Source of the DNA: Lepidodermella squamata
Lineage: Eukaryota > Gastrotricha
NCBI GenBank assembly: GCA_047495785.1
Contig: JBLDXI010000014.1
Span: 62,001-126,000 of the forward strand
Direction of reading: 5' to 3'
DNA: 64,000 nt
Part shown: piece by piece, positions 44,725 through 58,168 of the stretch
Position numbering within the stretch: position 1 is the first letter of the stretch
Layout: the number at the start of each line of letters is the position of its first letter
The notes under the pieces: generated by a model
What the model saw: only the letters and a program-made list of their open reading frames with translations
What the model was told of the DNA's origin: nothing
Databases searched by the model: none
Program-made: the position numbers and the translations under genes

Positions 44725-45707
44725 TTACTTGTTACCGGAAAATTCTCCGTCCTGCCTGCTTATTCTTACGTTGCGCTGACCTTGCAATTCTCTGCAATAT
44801 CGGTCGATAGAATCCTCGAAATTGGCAAATCGATCATTCCTACTCCTAGTCTTCCGTTCCACTTGATATCTCCCTCATGATTTCGCAAGGTGTTTTACCA
44901 ACCAAGTCGCCGTTCTCCAATCAATCGATCAATCTGCGATTTTGCGTCCTCCGTGAACAACGAAATTTACTATACGGTGCTGTATAAATATGCCCTTTAA
45001 TGTTGCTACTGGTTTAATTGTTTAATTGTGCCTTTCTTACATCTGAAAGTGGCCAATTTTGTTGTGCAAATGTAGATAGAAGGAAAGAGAGAGACATTTA
45101 TTTGCGCTAAATTTTGCTATTTTGATTTACCTAATTTTCTCCAGTCTTCAGCTAACTCGGTAATTTTTTGACAATTGATGATAAATCCGCGAATATTAAT
45201 GCTAGAGATATACTTGTTGATGTTCAATTATAATCAGCCTTCGTCCTTTGTGAAAATTATTCGGTTTTTTCTACTTACCAACTTTCTATTAATCTCTTTC
45301 GGCTGTTGGAAATCGTTGCTTTTCTACTTTACACGTCGTAATTGTTCACATATATTTATGCAATCAAATTATTCTGATATGCAAACGTAGGAATACGCGA
45401 ACGGAACTGCTGGTGAAAAGTAATGTTTTGGGCAAGCATATTTCAGCTGCTGATATAACCGTCTTATCATCACTTTAACTTCTTCGTTGTACTGCTCTTC
45501 CAAAAAAGAACACAACTCCTGACTGCGATTTTCTTGATTCCTAAATTGAACCAATTTTGAAATTCTTGATACGCGCGCTTGCAGCTAAAACTATAAATGC
45601 ATCGTGAACCTAAATAAGATTCAAATTTGAGAGAAAAATAAAGGAAAATTTGACGATTACAAAAACCAGTCTTGCTTGATAATTTTAGGCGATTATATTT
45701 GCCTTGA
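44725..45707. other. Spacer between the two zinc-finger genes
   Basis: Holds the 3' end of the first zinc-finger gene and the 5' region of the second. A minus-strand open frame at 45369-45580 (NRSQELCSFLEEQYNEEVKV ... KYACPKHYFSP) has an acceptor-like AG in front and looks helical, but has no start codon or upstream exon that I can support. Confidence 0.4.
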
Positions 45708-47990
45708 ATGAGTGATAACGCGAACTCAACGCTGAATAGCAGGCGGTCGTTTCACTTCGTCGACAGTACCGGGCAAAGCCGAGTTGCAGATTTGACCCCG
45801 GCACATGTGATCAGCAATGCCTCGGGACACCGAGCCATTTTCATCACTCACCAACCGTCCAGTTCTAGGAACGTAGTCACTATATATAAGCAACTGCAGC
45901 CATTAACTGAGGCATCAGACCCTTCGGAAGTTGAAGTTAGACAGGATCCGGCGAAAATTAAAGATGGGAAGCCGAAATTGGGACCATCAAACTACCCTTA
46001 CGCTTGTTCAGCCTGCTCAAACCGCTTCCGGAATGCCTTAGCTCTGATGAAGCACTCGAATAAAGCGCACTATGAAAGCAATCGGAAAGCGGTAGAAGCT
46101 CCGAAAGTGAAACCATTTGTTCTGAAAATTAACCCGTTGAGATCTCTCCGCTCTGCTCCATCAGGTCGAATTCTGTTTTCTCTGCTGGAGACGAATCCTC
46201 GACCTCCTGTTCAACCCGCCGTGAAAGATGCAGATATTAATGATAATACTAAGGGTACCTACAAATGCCGGTTTTGTACTGGTGACAAAGTAGTCAAGTT
46301 CAATTACCGGTCCCATTTGATCCAGCACTATAAATTTCACCGAAGGTTAGCTATGGCTGATCGTAATAAAAAACTGGTTTGCGCTGTTTGCCAGCGGTTA
46401 TTTGTCAACCGATCTTCGCTTTTCGTCCATATGCGAAGTCAACACCCTCTGCCGAGAGGACCTGGCGGGCTAGGAGTAGTCGAAATTAACACGGCCTACC
46501 CGATGGAATGCTTGCTATGTTTTAAACGATTTCGAGATGAAGATGAGCATATGAATCATTGGAAGTCAGCTCACCAGGAGAAGCGCGTTTATCGCTGCAT
46601 TGAGGTTTGCAATTTATATCTACCAGGTGCCGAGCCAAAATATTGTTTTGCAGTGTTCACCCCCTCGTGATTTTCGAAGTTCAGCGGAACTTGATTTACA
46701 CCAAAGATCTCATACTAAAACTAAAAATTACGGTAGGTATAATTGACAATTTTGGAAGCTTAAGTTGAAGAACCCAAATTAAATTAGAGTGCCTGAATTG
46801 TAAGCGTAAGATGTCTTCAAAATCGAATCTAAACCGGCACATGATTCTGATTCACGGTACTGAAGAACAAAAATCTCGTTTGGTCGAAAAGGCGACATCT
46901 TCTGCCATTGCGGACGTCGAGGAGGAGCTTACTTCGGATCGAAATTCAATTACATGCGTAATCTGCTGCCGGAAATTTGCTAATTTGAACGAGCTCATCG
47001 AACATCGCCGGCTGCGACACAGCGATGGAAACGACCGGCCGTGGCCTTATGCTTGCCACAAATGCTCTCAGCGCTTTCAATACCAAAGCCAGCTGGCGTT
47101 CCACCTGAAAACTGCAAAAAATCACAAAAATGTTATCAGCAACGAATTTTCTGTCCCAAAAATAGTTTCTCAGCCGAAGCCTCCACGACCTCTATCTCCA
47201 CCTGAAATGTTTTCAATTGACCTGAGTGCAAACACTCAGGAAGAAATTGAAGCGGCCGAAGCTCTGAGGCGAAGTAGATTGATTGATTTACCTAACGAAA
47301 CGGAACCAATTTCAACCCCTCCTGCTCCGTCGCCAGGTCTAACACAAAACCTGCTGGACATGGGCGATGAGTCTTGGATGATTCCTCTGCTGCCAGTTGG
47401 ACGTTTCCTTGAAGGTGCGATTATTTACATTTTGAAGATTAGCTTATCATTTTTGGGTTAAGACTCGGCATCTGGAATGGAGGGCGTTTTTAACGCTGCT
47501 CGAGCTGACCTGGCTACCCCAACTGCTCTAGATCTCGATGTTTTACCGCCGAGCTCGATTCACGGCGAACTTGAGGCAGAAGCGATCTCAAATCCATGTC
47601 CTGTAGCTCAAGCGGACGGTTCGTTTTCGTGCAATGTTTGCTCCAAGGTATTCAGATTTATTTACCTTGATTCCTACTATTATATTTTAATTTCAGAATT
47701 TCGGCAGGCTAGGCGATGCGAAGCGACATATTCAGGTTATACACGTTGAAGAGCGGCCTTTTGCCTGTGATGTGTGTAAAAAGACGTTCAAATGGCGGCA
47801 TTCTTACGTTGATCATCGGAGAATTCATTCAGGCGAACGGCCGTATGTATGTGAAATTTGCGACGCTGCATTTACCGCTTCTGGTAACCTGATGCGACAT
47901 AAGAAAAACACGCATGGCATTGGGCATCATCAATCCTCCGCTGTAAGGGCGGCAATCAAGCCACAGAACCTAACCACCGGTGAATTATGA
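45708..47990 (+). CDS. Multi-C2H2 zinc-finger protein
   Basis: Five exons in phase: 45708-46604, 46654-46732, 46788-47414, 47463-47647 and 47697-47990, giving 693 aa. About eleven zinc fingers are spread along the protein. The first is CSACSNRFRNALALMKH; the fifth spans an intron (CIE|CSPPRDFRSSAELDLH); the last three are close together (CNVCSKNFGRLGDAKRH, CDVCKKTFKWRHSYVDH and CEICDAAFTASGNLMRH) with HSGERPY between them. The central region is acidic (about residues 480-560). The third to fifth fingers have unusual loops. Probably a nuclear regulator; orthology is not recognised. AATAAA at 48124-48129 lies 134 nt past the stop. Confidence 0.87.
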
Positions 47991-48123
47991 TGATTATTGA
48001 TGATTGTTATTGATGATGGTTGATGATTATGATAATTATTTTCCTGTGTATCGATTTTGGCATTTTAAGATTGTTTGAGTCTGACGATAATGGACACTCG
48101 AAGCGTCGCTTGTACCAAAAGTT

Positions 48124-48129
48124 AATAAA
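48124..48129 (+). terminator. Polyadenylation signal candidate for the second zinc-finger gene
   Basis: AATAAA 134 nt after the stop codon, followed by T-rich sequence. Confidence 0.5.
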
Positions 48130-48139
48130 AGTTTAACTG

Positions 48140-48865
48140 CTCAATTGATTACTGAGTCTACACTGCACTATTGTGAGTGACGTATTGAAATTGCGTTTTC
48201 TATTTTAGTTAAGGTGACTCTCCATTTCCTCGCTGATTCTGACACTTAGTCTTTCTGGCGATTGGTTGAAATTGTCTGATACAGTATACAGTGTCGTATG
48301 GGCCATACGAAACATACCTACTCGAATAGCATGCAAAACGCCGAAATTGACGCTAAACAAAGTCCTTGTTAGTATTTTCGGGCTCGCCACGCCCGAAATC
48401 AATCCACAATAACGGATAACATAATAATACTGGCGCACTGTTTCGCCAGGGGGTATTGAGGGCTAGAATAGAATTACATCGAGGCCAACACGGTGTCCAG
48501 CGCAAGGCCAGACGCGGTGAGAAGCGCCTCCTCAAAGGTAGTAAAGGTTGAAAAATGGTCGCCCACAGACGCTCAAGTTTGTTAGACAGCAGAAAGAAGA
48601 GCAGCATGTGGAGGTGATTATCAGTGTCGCAAATGTAAGGCGCGACTTCAGCAAAACGAGCCCAGGAAGAAACTAACTAGTCGTAAGAGTCGCCGGAGAT
48701 CTGCCCAACACGAACGAGCGCCAGCTTGATAGGCAAGGCGAAGACGGTGGCCGCAGTAGCAGGCACCGGGAGCAGGGACGCCCAGCAGTAGCGCCCGACG
48801 CGGCCACGCCAAAACCAGGGACGCTCCCAATCATGAGAGACCTAGCAGGGCCGGAGGAGCCGGAT
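48140..48865. other. Intergenic, no gene recognised
   Basis: Several overlapping minus-strand frames (48205-48873) have no domain or splice support. The region is truncated on the right by the retrotransposon insertion starting near 48866. Confidence 0.4.
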
Positions 48866-50596
48866 GAAGTCATTTAAGCCTTACCTTATGAGACTTTTCA
48901 ACATGGGAATCTCTGAAAAAGTTTTTCTTAGGGATTGGAAAGCATCAATTGTGACCCCTCTTCACAAGTCAGGAAATAGAACAGATGTCGCCAACTATCG
49001 CCCGATCTCTATCACATCGCCGGTTGCTCGAACGTTCGAACGATGCTTAGCTTTTCAACTAAAAGCTCATCTCTCTAAGTTCTAAGTTTTGGTCGCCATC
49101 GCAGCATGGCTTCCGGGAAAAGCACTCAACTGACACTTGCGTAGCTGAGTTCACTGAGGATTGGCGGCAATCTATGTGTAATGGCAAGGTTGTTGCTGCT
49201 GTTTCTATCGACTTATCGAAGGCTTTCGATACACTCAACCACGCGGGCATTATCGAATCTTTTCGTAGCGCCGGCCTATCACCGTCGGCATTGCAACTGA
49301 TAGAAAACTACCTTCAAGGTCGCCAACAAGCAACTAAGGTCAACAACGAATTGTCTTCATTCGAATCGGTGAATCTCGGCGTTCCACAGGGATCCGTACT
49401 TGGACCCCTAATGTTTACGGTTTACGTCAACGAATTGTCAGCAGTTGTTACTCGGTGCAGAATAAAGCAATACGCCGACGATATCACAATTTACTTTTCA
49501 AGCAGAAATGTCAATGAATTACGATCAGTTCTACAGCAAGAGATGAATCGTGTTTGCTCATGGCTCAGCAGCAACTCTTTGGCAGTTAATGGGAAAAAGT
49601 CGCAGTTTTTGCTTTTGAAATGTGCTATGCCATCCGCGCCGGATTTTTCCATCACTATCGGCGACACAGTTATCGGACCATCAAACGTTATGATCACTCT
49701 TGGCTTCACCATTGACTGCAAACTTTCCTTCAAAAAACATATCAAAGGTGCAAAGTGCAAAGAGCAAGGCTCGACGGGGATTGTATGCCCTCAAACTAGC
49801 TGCGAAATTCGTCGACCGAAAAACTGCCATCATGATGGCCAATGGCTTGATATTCAGCCATATCAATTACGGTGACCTAACCTTAGGTCAGGCAGCACCG
49901 ACTACTCTAGCAAAGCTTCAGTCAACGCAAGATCGTGCCGTCCGAATCATATGCGGCGCTCACTCACTCGCAGATGCGGAGCCTCTTCGCCATCGACTCG
50001 GCTGGGTCAACGTTCAACAGAAACACGCCATCCATTTGGCGACATTCATCCACAATTGCCTGAATAAACAAGCACCGGCTGCAATTCAAACACTTTTCCA
50101 GCTGAACCCGGTCGGCAGCTACTCAACACGTAACACTGAGCCAATGTTCAAGCCGACGTATTTGTCAGTTCGTGGCACGTTGAGCCTTAGCTATCGCGGT
50201 CCCGATCTCTGGAATAAACTGCCTGCCGAAGCTCAAAATGCTGAGTCAGCTGAAGCGTGCCGCTCAAATGTTTATGCTTATTTTTACGAAAGAAATTCCA
50301 CTGGTTTAGGCCTATGATAAATTCGATACACTATATATTTTTATAATGCTGCGATGCTGTTTTGTTGTGATGTTATTATGATTTTGTTATTTTACTTAAT
50401 TCTCATCATTGTTCAATCGCTCACCCTTGCTATATGCACTTAATGACATTTTTTATGTCATCATTCGCCAATGTCCTATACCTCTGTAACCTGTCCTGCA
50501 ATTATCTGTTTCATTTTCAATTCACTATTGTCAAGCTGCTCTCTCTTGGGCGTCATAGCTTTGAAATAAAATAAATAAATAAATAAATAAATAAAA
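48866..50596 (+). mobile_element. 5'-truncated non-LTR retrotransposon, copy 2, with (TAAA)n tail
   Basis: Reverse transcriptase begins abruptly at SFKPYLMRLFNMGISEKVF and continues RDWKASIVTPLHKSG and NYRPISITSPVARTFERC. It shifts frame near 49083 and resumes with HGFREKHSTDTC, VSIDLSKAFDTLNHAGI, GVPQGSVLGPLMF and the catalytic QYADD. A second frameshift lies near 49760, before KARRGLYALKLAAKFVDRKT and the 3' tail, which ends at TAG/TGA about 50317. The element ends in a (TAAA)n tract at 50563-50595, as expected for target-primed insertion of CR1/Jockey-like elements. The lack of the 5' part with endonuclease indicates 5' truncation. With two frameshifts it is inactive, but it is younger than copy 1 at 38 kb. 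Confidence 0.9.
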
Positions 50597-51037
50597 GACC
50601 GTAAAAACGAGAAAATGCGTGAGAGGTGGCGGATACCAACTTCTGATACCAAAATAGTGAACCCTCGGTTCGAATTCTCTGCACCAATGCTACAACAGCA
50701 CAAGGCGAACATCACCGCCGGCGATTGGCCGAATGAGCACGCTTACAGTTGTTTTTCATTGCGTTACGAATCTCACCTATAAGCCCTGAGCGCTTCGATT
50801 AGTTACTCGACCTCATCTCGCCTCACTTTCCACCATATCGAATTTAACGCCGCCCCATCGAATTTGCAACGGCGAACCTCGCAATCACCCTAAGATTCTT
50901 GCTAAGCGATGAAAAAACGATCGCTTTCAGCTATCGAGTTGGTATCAGCAACGTCGGACTGATTCTTTGCGAAACTCCAAGGGCTATCGACCCTTAGCAC
51001 GTGGCGGTGAAAATTGCATGCGTTCAATTTTGGCGTC

Positions 51038-51705
51038 GCGCCTACCCAATTAGGCTTCCCAGCAAGATAGGTCAAGTTAAGCGCGTTTTCGGCGCTATCT
51101 TTGGCGAAATGTGCGCCCAGTTTTCGACCAAGCCACCGATGCCTGTCCAAATAATCCCGTTTCCGCTATCTTCCATTACGCGCCACCTGGCGCCACCTGG
51201 CGAAAAAGACCGAAATCCAGCGCGCGGTGAGACGTGAATTCGAGAAGCTGCTAGGCGACCTGCTCTTATACCACATCTCAGAGTATAAGTCGTCGTCGGT
51301 GCGGCCAAAAGTATTATGTCCAAGAGTGTTAATTTTGAGATAAATCGAAAAAAACAGCTTTATTTTCGAAATTTTCAGTATGAAATATTTCACCGAGTTG
51401 CACATGCGGGTAGTTGATCACGGCGGATCGACATAATACTTTTGGTGCTCCCGGATAGAAATTTTTCATGATTCTCACTGATAGATTTGAAATTCTCACT
51501 GATGATGCGCGCGCATGGGAATTTGAGCTACCATAAAATCATGCGAACGCACGTAGCAATATAATAATTTATCATATAAATCTCAATATAAAAGAGCTCT
51601 TTTCGAGCTAAAGATATAAAAGAGCGCCTAGTCAATTAGGCTTCCCAGCACGATAGGTCAAGTTGAGCGCGTTTTCGGTGCTATCATTGGCGAAATGTGC
51701 GCCCA
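51038..51705. repeat. Pair of 82-bp direct repeats
   Basis: Positions 51038-51119 and 51624-51705 match at 76 of 82 bases by eye, starting GCGCCTA and ending GTGCGCCCA. Between them, 51305-51320 and 51430-51445 form a perfect 16-bp inverted repeat (CCAAAAGTATTATGTC and its complement). A related ACATAATACTT motif recurs at 51731. The set looks like a small repetitive element or a solo pair of terminal repeats. No coding frame is inside. Confidence 0.7.
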
Positions 51706-54700
51706 AACGAGCAAAAAGACACAAAAGTGGACATAATACTTATGATCCCTGGCGAATTTTGAGATGCGGTTTTCAGAATAATGACCGGCTTTAAATTCTG
51801 AGCCCGAAACTGTGAAAATCTCATTTTCGATTTTGGATTTGACCGCACCGACGGCGCAATTGAAGCATTGTTTCACAGCTCGGCTAGCAGAAAATATTTT
51901 TTACGAGCAATCGCTTTTCATCGGTAATTGAACGAGACCAAGGGAAATATTGAGATATCAAGTTCATCTACCTGGTGACTGGACGTGTTTCTCAATGGTG
52001 ATCGATGCTCACTGAAAAAAATAACACGCCGATTGCAAGAAAACAATGTAACACGACTCGGCATAAAACAATGCGTCATTTGTTACCCCTCCTAACAGAA
52101 GAAAATCTCTGCGAACTCGGTAAACTCGGGATGCCGTGTCAACTGTTAACTGATGTGACAGGCTGCCAGCGAGACCGTTTGTTGTTCAACTAAAACTGTG
52201 CAGATTTTCAGTAAAAAAGTAAGAGACAGCTAGCGACGCGGGTTATCGTTTGACTGCTTCTGTAAAGGTGCCGAAATATCAAACAAAAGTTTTTCTCATT
52301 ACTGCTCGTAAGTCTGTCGGGAACTCTTGCTTCCAGTCTCCGTCGGTCTTTCTTGACGGCTGTACATTCACCATAAATACAAAGTCTTTACTTTTCTCGC
52401 TTTGATTCCTGTTCGCCGTTCATATATTATGCGATGTCCTTGATCAGCATCTGCTTCATCTGAGCTATAAAATCAGCACAACGATATCCTGTAAGCAAAA
52501 GCTGCAATGGGGGTTAACGCCTGTCAGCCGGGTTAACCGTGTTCAAAACGCCAACAAATATGATAAGCGATCACGCGCAGCAGCGGCAGCGGCGGCAGCA
52601 GCAGTAGCAGTAGCAATAATAGCGCAAGTAAGAAGCGATACAAACGATGTAGCGTTTGACGAGGCAACAACGAACAACACTCATAAAACGGGCGCGATAT
52701 TGAAAGAATTAGCCGAAAAGCGTAAAAAATCGCACAAAATATGGGGTGCAACGTACCATTATGGCCAAAAACACGAAGGAAAACTCAGTTAAAATGCCAG
52801 TTTGAGAATCAAAACGAAGACATGAAGAACAAGGTAACTATTCATTGGAAAGTTACGCTTGCAAAAGCGGGTGTAATTGCGGGAAGAAATTAGGTATTTC
52901 AACACCTGGCGATGAATTATAGTTGATGAAGCAAGCCTCGAAGATTTCAAGTTAAAAAGCAGTGCTTAGAGTTGAAAACTTAAATTGAAGCAAATTGGCA
53001 AATTGGCTGCCTGAAGCTCTGATAAAAAGCAGACATATAGAAAACATCGTCGAACTAGTTGAGGAGGTTGACACAAGTCTTCCGAGTAAAATAAATGAGA
53101 CTTCCTTTTATTCATATAAATTAATAGACTTTGTAGTGATTTCGTCGCGTAATACAAACATATATTCATCCATAAATAAATAGCATCATATTTTCAATTT
53201 GTAGGTATAAGGTAAGATTAATTTGTGTTTTGCCAAGTGTATGTGTAAAGAATACGTTTAAAATATCAAAGATTAACCTGATGTATAAGTTAGATAAGAC
53301 GATTGCCGCGATCTCCTGTTTGTCGCCATCAAAGGATAGCGGGAAGATGTAAGAAGTATTTTCCATCGTGGAAAACGGCACCAATAATCGCGCTGAAGAT
53401 GGAGATCTACTGCACTGCTCAAACCAACCATAAGAAAGCACCTTTGCAGTTTTCTCAAAGGACAAAGAACGCGAGCCACTGCGCAGAACAAGAAGAGGCC
53501 TTAACTTAACAGGCTGGCTCGTCTACTAATTATTCAACTTCGCGAGGTGCAAACGAAAGACGCGCTGCGAAAGTAAAGAAGGCCATCAGCATCGCATGCC
53601 TTGAACAGACGCGGCGTACCGACCAGCGGAATCAAAACTTGACGCGAAATTCTAATCGTTCGCGTGAAGACAATGTGAAAAATTAAAAGATGGAAAGTTT
53701 AAACCATCATCGTGTATTATTGTTACTTCAACTATTTCAATATAATAATTATAGTTCATAGCATATATGCTAAATGTAATATAATATATCTTCCGTGACA
53801 TTATAGAATTCGACATTCATCATTTTTTTCCATTCATCAATTCATTCAATTTTTTTGCAAGACACAAATAAGGTACTTTTCAAGTATTCGTAAATAAGAA
53901 GTAAAACAATTTTTAAAGTAACATACGATGTAGTAATAAATAAAGTTTAATCATCACAAATTTCGTCTGTAACGCGCGTGATATCAATATTCAATAAAAC
54001 AAAAAAACACAAAACGCGCTCAATCTTATATGACAATATTTCATTTTTGTTAAGAATAGAAAGAAAAACGAAAGAGAAAACATTATCGTCGCGGCAAAAA
54101 TGCTTCCGCGTTATCGCATCATGCTCGGCTCGAGTTCATGTTTAACCGTAGGATTAACGTATGAAATATTCTCCTATTATTAATTAATTAATTATCGAAA
54201 GGATGACAATGAAAGGTGTTTTTCAGACGTAATCCACTCTTCGTCTAACAAACGCGATAATCTGCTTCTTCTCTCAAAAAGAGGAAAGGCCATTAGGAAA
54301 CGGCACAGGGCCTTCCGAAGTTAAATAGCAGATAATAAATGTAACATATTATTACAAGATTTGTAATGAAATTGTCGAATTGCCTCTCTTGCGATAGGAT
54401 TGCCTGGTGATGGATGATGGCGGCGATTACTATTTATTGAAGCCCTTGATTAACAAAACATTGTTCTTCTCGGTATTTAGTTAAAAGTTGTCATGGTCGT
54501 AGAGAGAAATGAGAGCTACGCGATGAGCCTATTGTCATCAAGTGGTCATCAGAGAATAGATAAAAAGAGATATTACATAGTAGTATTTTGTCAAAAATCA
54601 TGATACCATACAAACTTTTTGAACCGCAACAAATATTTCAGATCATATTTTCAAGGTGTAAACAACCACATCACTTTTCTGAATTATCTACGAATATAAG

Positions 54701-55236
54701 TATTTGAATTTTGATATCATTACCATCATCATCATCATCGTGATTCACGCGTTCTGCATTTTCAATCATTCCGACCGTTATAAACCAATTTTAAATCGTC
54801 AATTTTGCCAAGTATAAACTGTACACAATTTTGTACGAGATAGAGAGCGAGTAGATGATGAGACGAAGACATCGAGCGACCTTGATGGTGTTGAGGAACA
54901 AAGAAAATGAACAAAAACTGGTTTATCATCGATTAATTTTCGAACAGTAAAATGACAACAAGACATGGAAGAAAGCCTTTAGGTTTCTCTCGTGTGAATG
55001 AAGTGGAAAATATATCGAAATATCAACGTGAAGACGATGATGAGAGAAGAGGATCGAACGAGGGCAATATTTTGGTACGAGCGAGTTTTGTGTTGAAAAA
55101 ATAGTCGACTTCAAATAAGACGGGTGGGGTGAATCACTGAATCATTCTCAATCGAAACTCGGCATCGCGTGTGTGTATTGCTGACTTGTTGTTGCTGTTG
55201 TTGCTAGGTTAATTGAAGTGATGCGGTTGAATCGGA
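51706..55236. other. Gene-poor AT-rich region downstream of muscleblind
   Basis: No supported exon. It presumably includes a long muscleblind 3' UTR on the minus strand. A CAG-type triplet tract occurs at about 52572-52616. Short frames at 52.5 and 53.2-53.5 kb have no family features. Confidence 0.5.
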
Positions 55237-58134
55237 TCAGTTGTTTAGGGCGTAGAATTGATAGCCCGTGAAGCCGCTCAGTGGAATGGGAACGTGATAG
55301 AAGCGACAGCGATTGCGCGAACAACGGCCGTGTGCGAAGTCTTTGCACACACGAACGCGGCCGTCGACGACATCAACATAATCTGGCGACGGGAAATTGC
55401 CAATCGGAAAAAACAACTCAATGATAAGCCAGAAACAGAATAACTCAAACGGTGTAACAAACCTTCTGTTAAATGAACATATTTACAGTAGGCGCGGTTG
55501 CACTGGCCAGTTTTAAAATCGCGGCAAATTGGTAGGCTGTCCAATAACTGTTGAAAGAAAAGCTTTCGTTAGCTAAACCGTTGAAATTCAGGCGAATCAC
55601 AACAAAATGCTCCGATGAGTCCCACTCAGAAGTAATGCGCGTGGTTTTTAAACTTGTCAAAAATTTCAAATCCAAAAGCCGTATTATTATATAAGGAAAA
55701 CAAGCGATGGAAATTTTCTTTCGACATAGAAGTAGGAAAAAGCACACCCGAGAAGCACACCGTAATGAGTCAACTTACTTGTCGGAGCGCCTAGAGCTGT
55801 TCGTAATGGAAATGACATGCGGACATTAAAAGCTTTGTTTTCCTATCATTTTTCTTATGATCATTTTTAGATAATATTTTTGATATGAATATAATCAAAT
55901 AGCATAGCAAGCATTTAATCGGAATAATCATCATTGAAGAGAATAATCATTTGGTGATTGATTGATTGATTGGTCGTGTAATAAGATTATAATCAATAGT
56001 ATGAGGCGCGCAAGCCATTGATTTGCTAGCCGCCCTTTGCATATTTTGAATAGCGAGTCTGCAGCGCCTGGAAACCGTACCTTCCAACTTTCGTCAAAAT
56101 AAGTCACGGTGTATATATTGTTGGGCAGCACACGTGGCTGCGACTGCGACTGCTGCACCTGTTGCTGGCTGGCATTTGGGCTTAGGCTACCTCCCGCCGC
56201 GCCGCTCATCAACGAAGCGAGCTCACCAGCCGCGGCTTCGTCGCCGAGCAGCCCGACGGCGGCGGCCATCGACGCCGGGTCGAGGCCGGCCGCCGCCAGT
56301 TGCTGCTGCATCACGAAGCCGCTGTATGCAGCTGCGGCGGCTGCGGCACTAACAGGATCGCTAGCTAGATAGCATCAAGGGGAAGGGGGAGCAACACCGT
56401 ACCATAGGGATGGGTGAAATAATACAACAGAAGAAAAATTAACGAAAATACTCATAATTTTATACTGTTATAGTTACTATGCATTCGCCGAAAATAGTGA
56501 AATAATTATTGTTAATAAAAGTAATGCTACTTTTGCTGCCTATAAAAAGTTGTGCATGGCCGAACTGAAACTTTTTTGTGTTAATATGAAAGATAAATGC
56601 GGCAAAGAAAGAAAATCCGTACAAATAATAATAATAATGAAAACGACAGTAGGTACTGACATGGATCATGCAGCAGAGAGGATAGAGATGATCGTGCGAT
56701 TTATTTTTTGTTGCTACGAAATTTGCGCTAGGCATAATAAATCAGGCTGCTAATTTTCGCATTCCAATTTTTACGATTTGCATCACTGAGCATGGGACGC
56801 GGATCACTTTATTTTCCTAAAATCGAATGACCTACTTTGATAATTGTCAGTGTATTCCGGGCTGTAATAATCTGTTTGGTGGACATAATGCACATAGGCA
56901 CAAGTATTATACGATTTGTTTAGCACAGCATGAGACGCCCCTCTAGTCAACTCGAGTCGAGTGAATCTATAAGGAATGCCTCTAGTCATAGAAAACTCAC
57001 ATGAAAATCCGTTTGGAATGGCGAATCCTTGCGGAAGTTGGATCGCAACAGCGCCGGCTGTTGACTGAGCGGAGGCAGCAGGGTTTTGGAAGGCAGCGAG
57101 TTGCGCACCGGCCGGCAGTGCGAACTGCGCCGAACCGGCGGCGTTCGCCAGCGCTGCGTACTGGTACGGCGAGATGGCTCCGCCGCCGAGCGACGCCATC
57201 GCCGCCTTCATGTTCATCTCGGCCATGGCTGCAGCGGCTACGGCGGGCGATATCGTACCGGCAGGCGCCACGCCTGGCGCCCCGCTACCTGTCGCCGGGC
57301 GTTTCGACAACGGAACGAGTCCCGCGGCTGTCAACTGTGAATTGAATTAAAACATGAATAAATGAATGAAAGAAACGTGGAAATCGATGAAAATTTCGCA
57401 GAAATACTCCTTAATTTTAGCCCACCCTGTGTTTGACCCGCCCTTATTTAGACGCGACTTATATGATGTGTAACAAGCGATTTGCATTTTAGCGATGTTA
57501 TTGTTAAAAATTAAATTGAGCATACAACAATTGCTAGCACGAAAATGAGAATGCAAATGAATATGTATACAAACAGCGAGCGGAACACTGAAAATAATTT
57601 ACAAGCAATATAACCGCCCCGCCTAGGCTGATCGTGCATTATAGTGGTTACGGCAAACAAAAAAAACCATCCACAGGAAAGCCTTAGGCAGACATGCGTC
57701 TAAGCTTAGCAGCTATGCCATTTTTGAAAATCCGCCTCAACTATAGCATGTTTTAGACTGGGCAAAGCATGAAAAAAATGAAAAAAAATAAGGTAGCTGT
57801 TACATGAATACTGATGGACAATGCTCTGTTTACATGTTTTAGAAAGCTTAGCTATTGTTGTGAAATACAACAAGGGCTGCGGATGTGAAGTATTGTTTTT
57901 TTAGCAAAGGCTACGCCCCAGCACCATGCGCGGCTTGGGATGCGCGGTTTTCCTCAGAAAAAACCCATAGCTGCTGCAATAATATCAATGTCGATCATCA
58001 TGCAAACATCGACGAAATGAAAGTGAAAAAAATGAAAGCAAAAATATTAGAGGGCACGGCACAATACCAAAAGGAGATCGTCGTCTGACTGTTGTCGGCT
58101 GCGCTTTTGGCCCGCCGATTGTTGCTGTTGTTGC

Positions 58135-58168
<34 letters not shown>

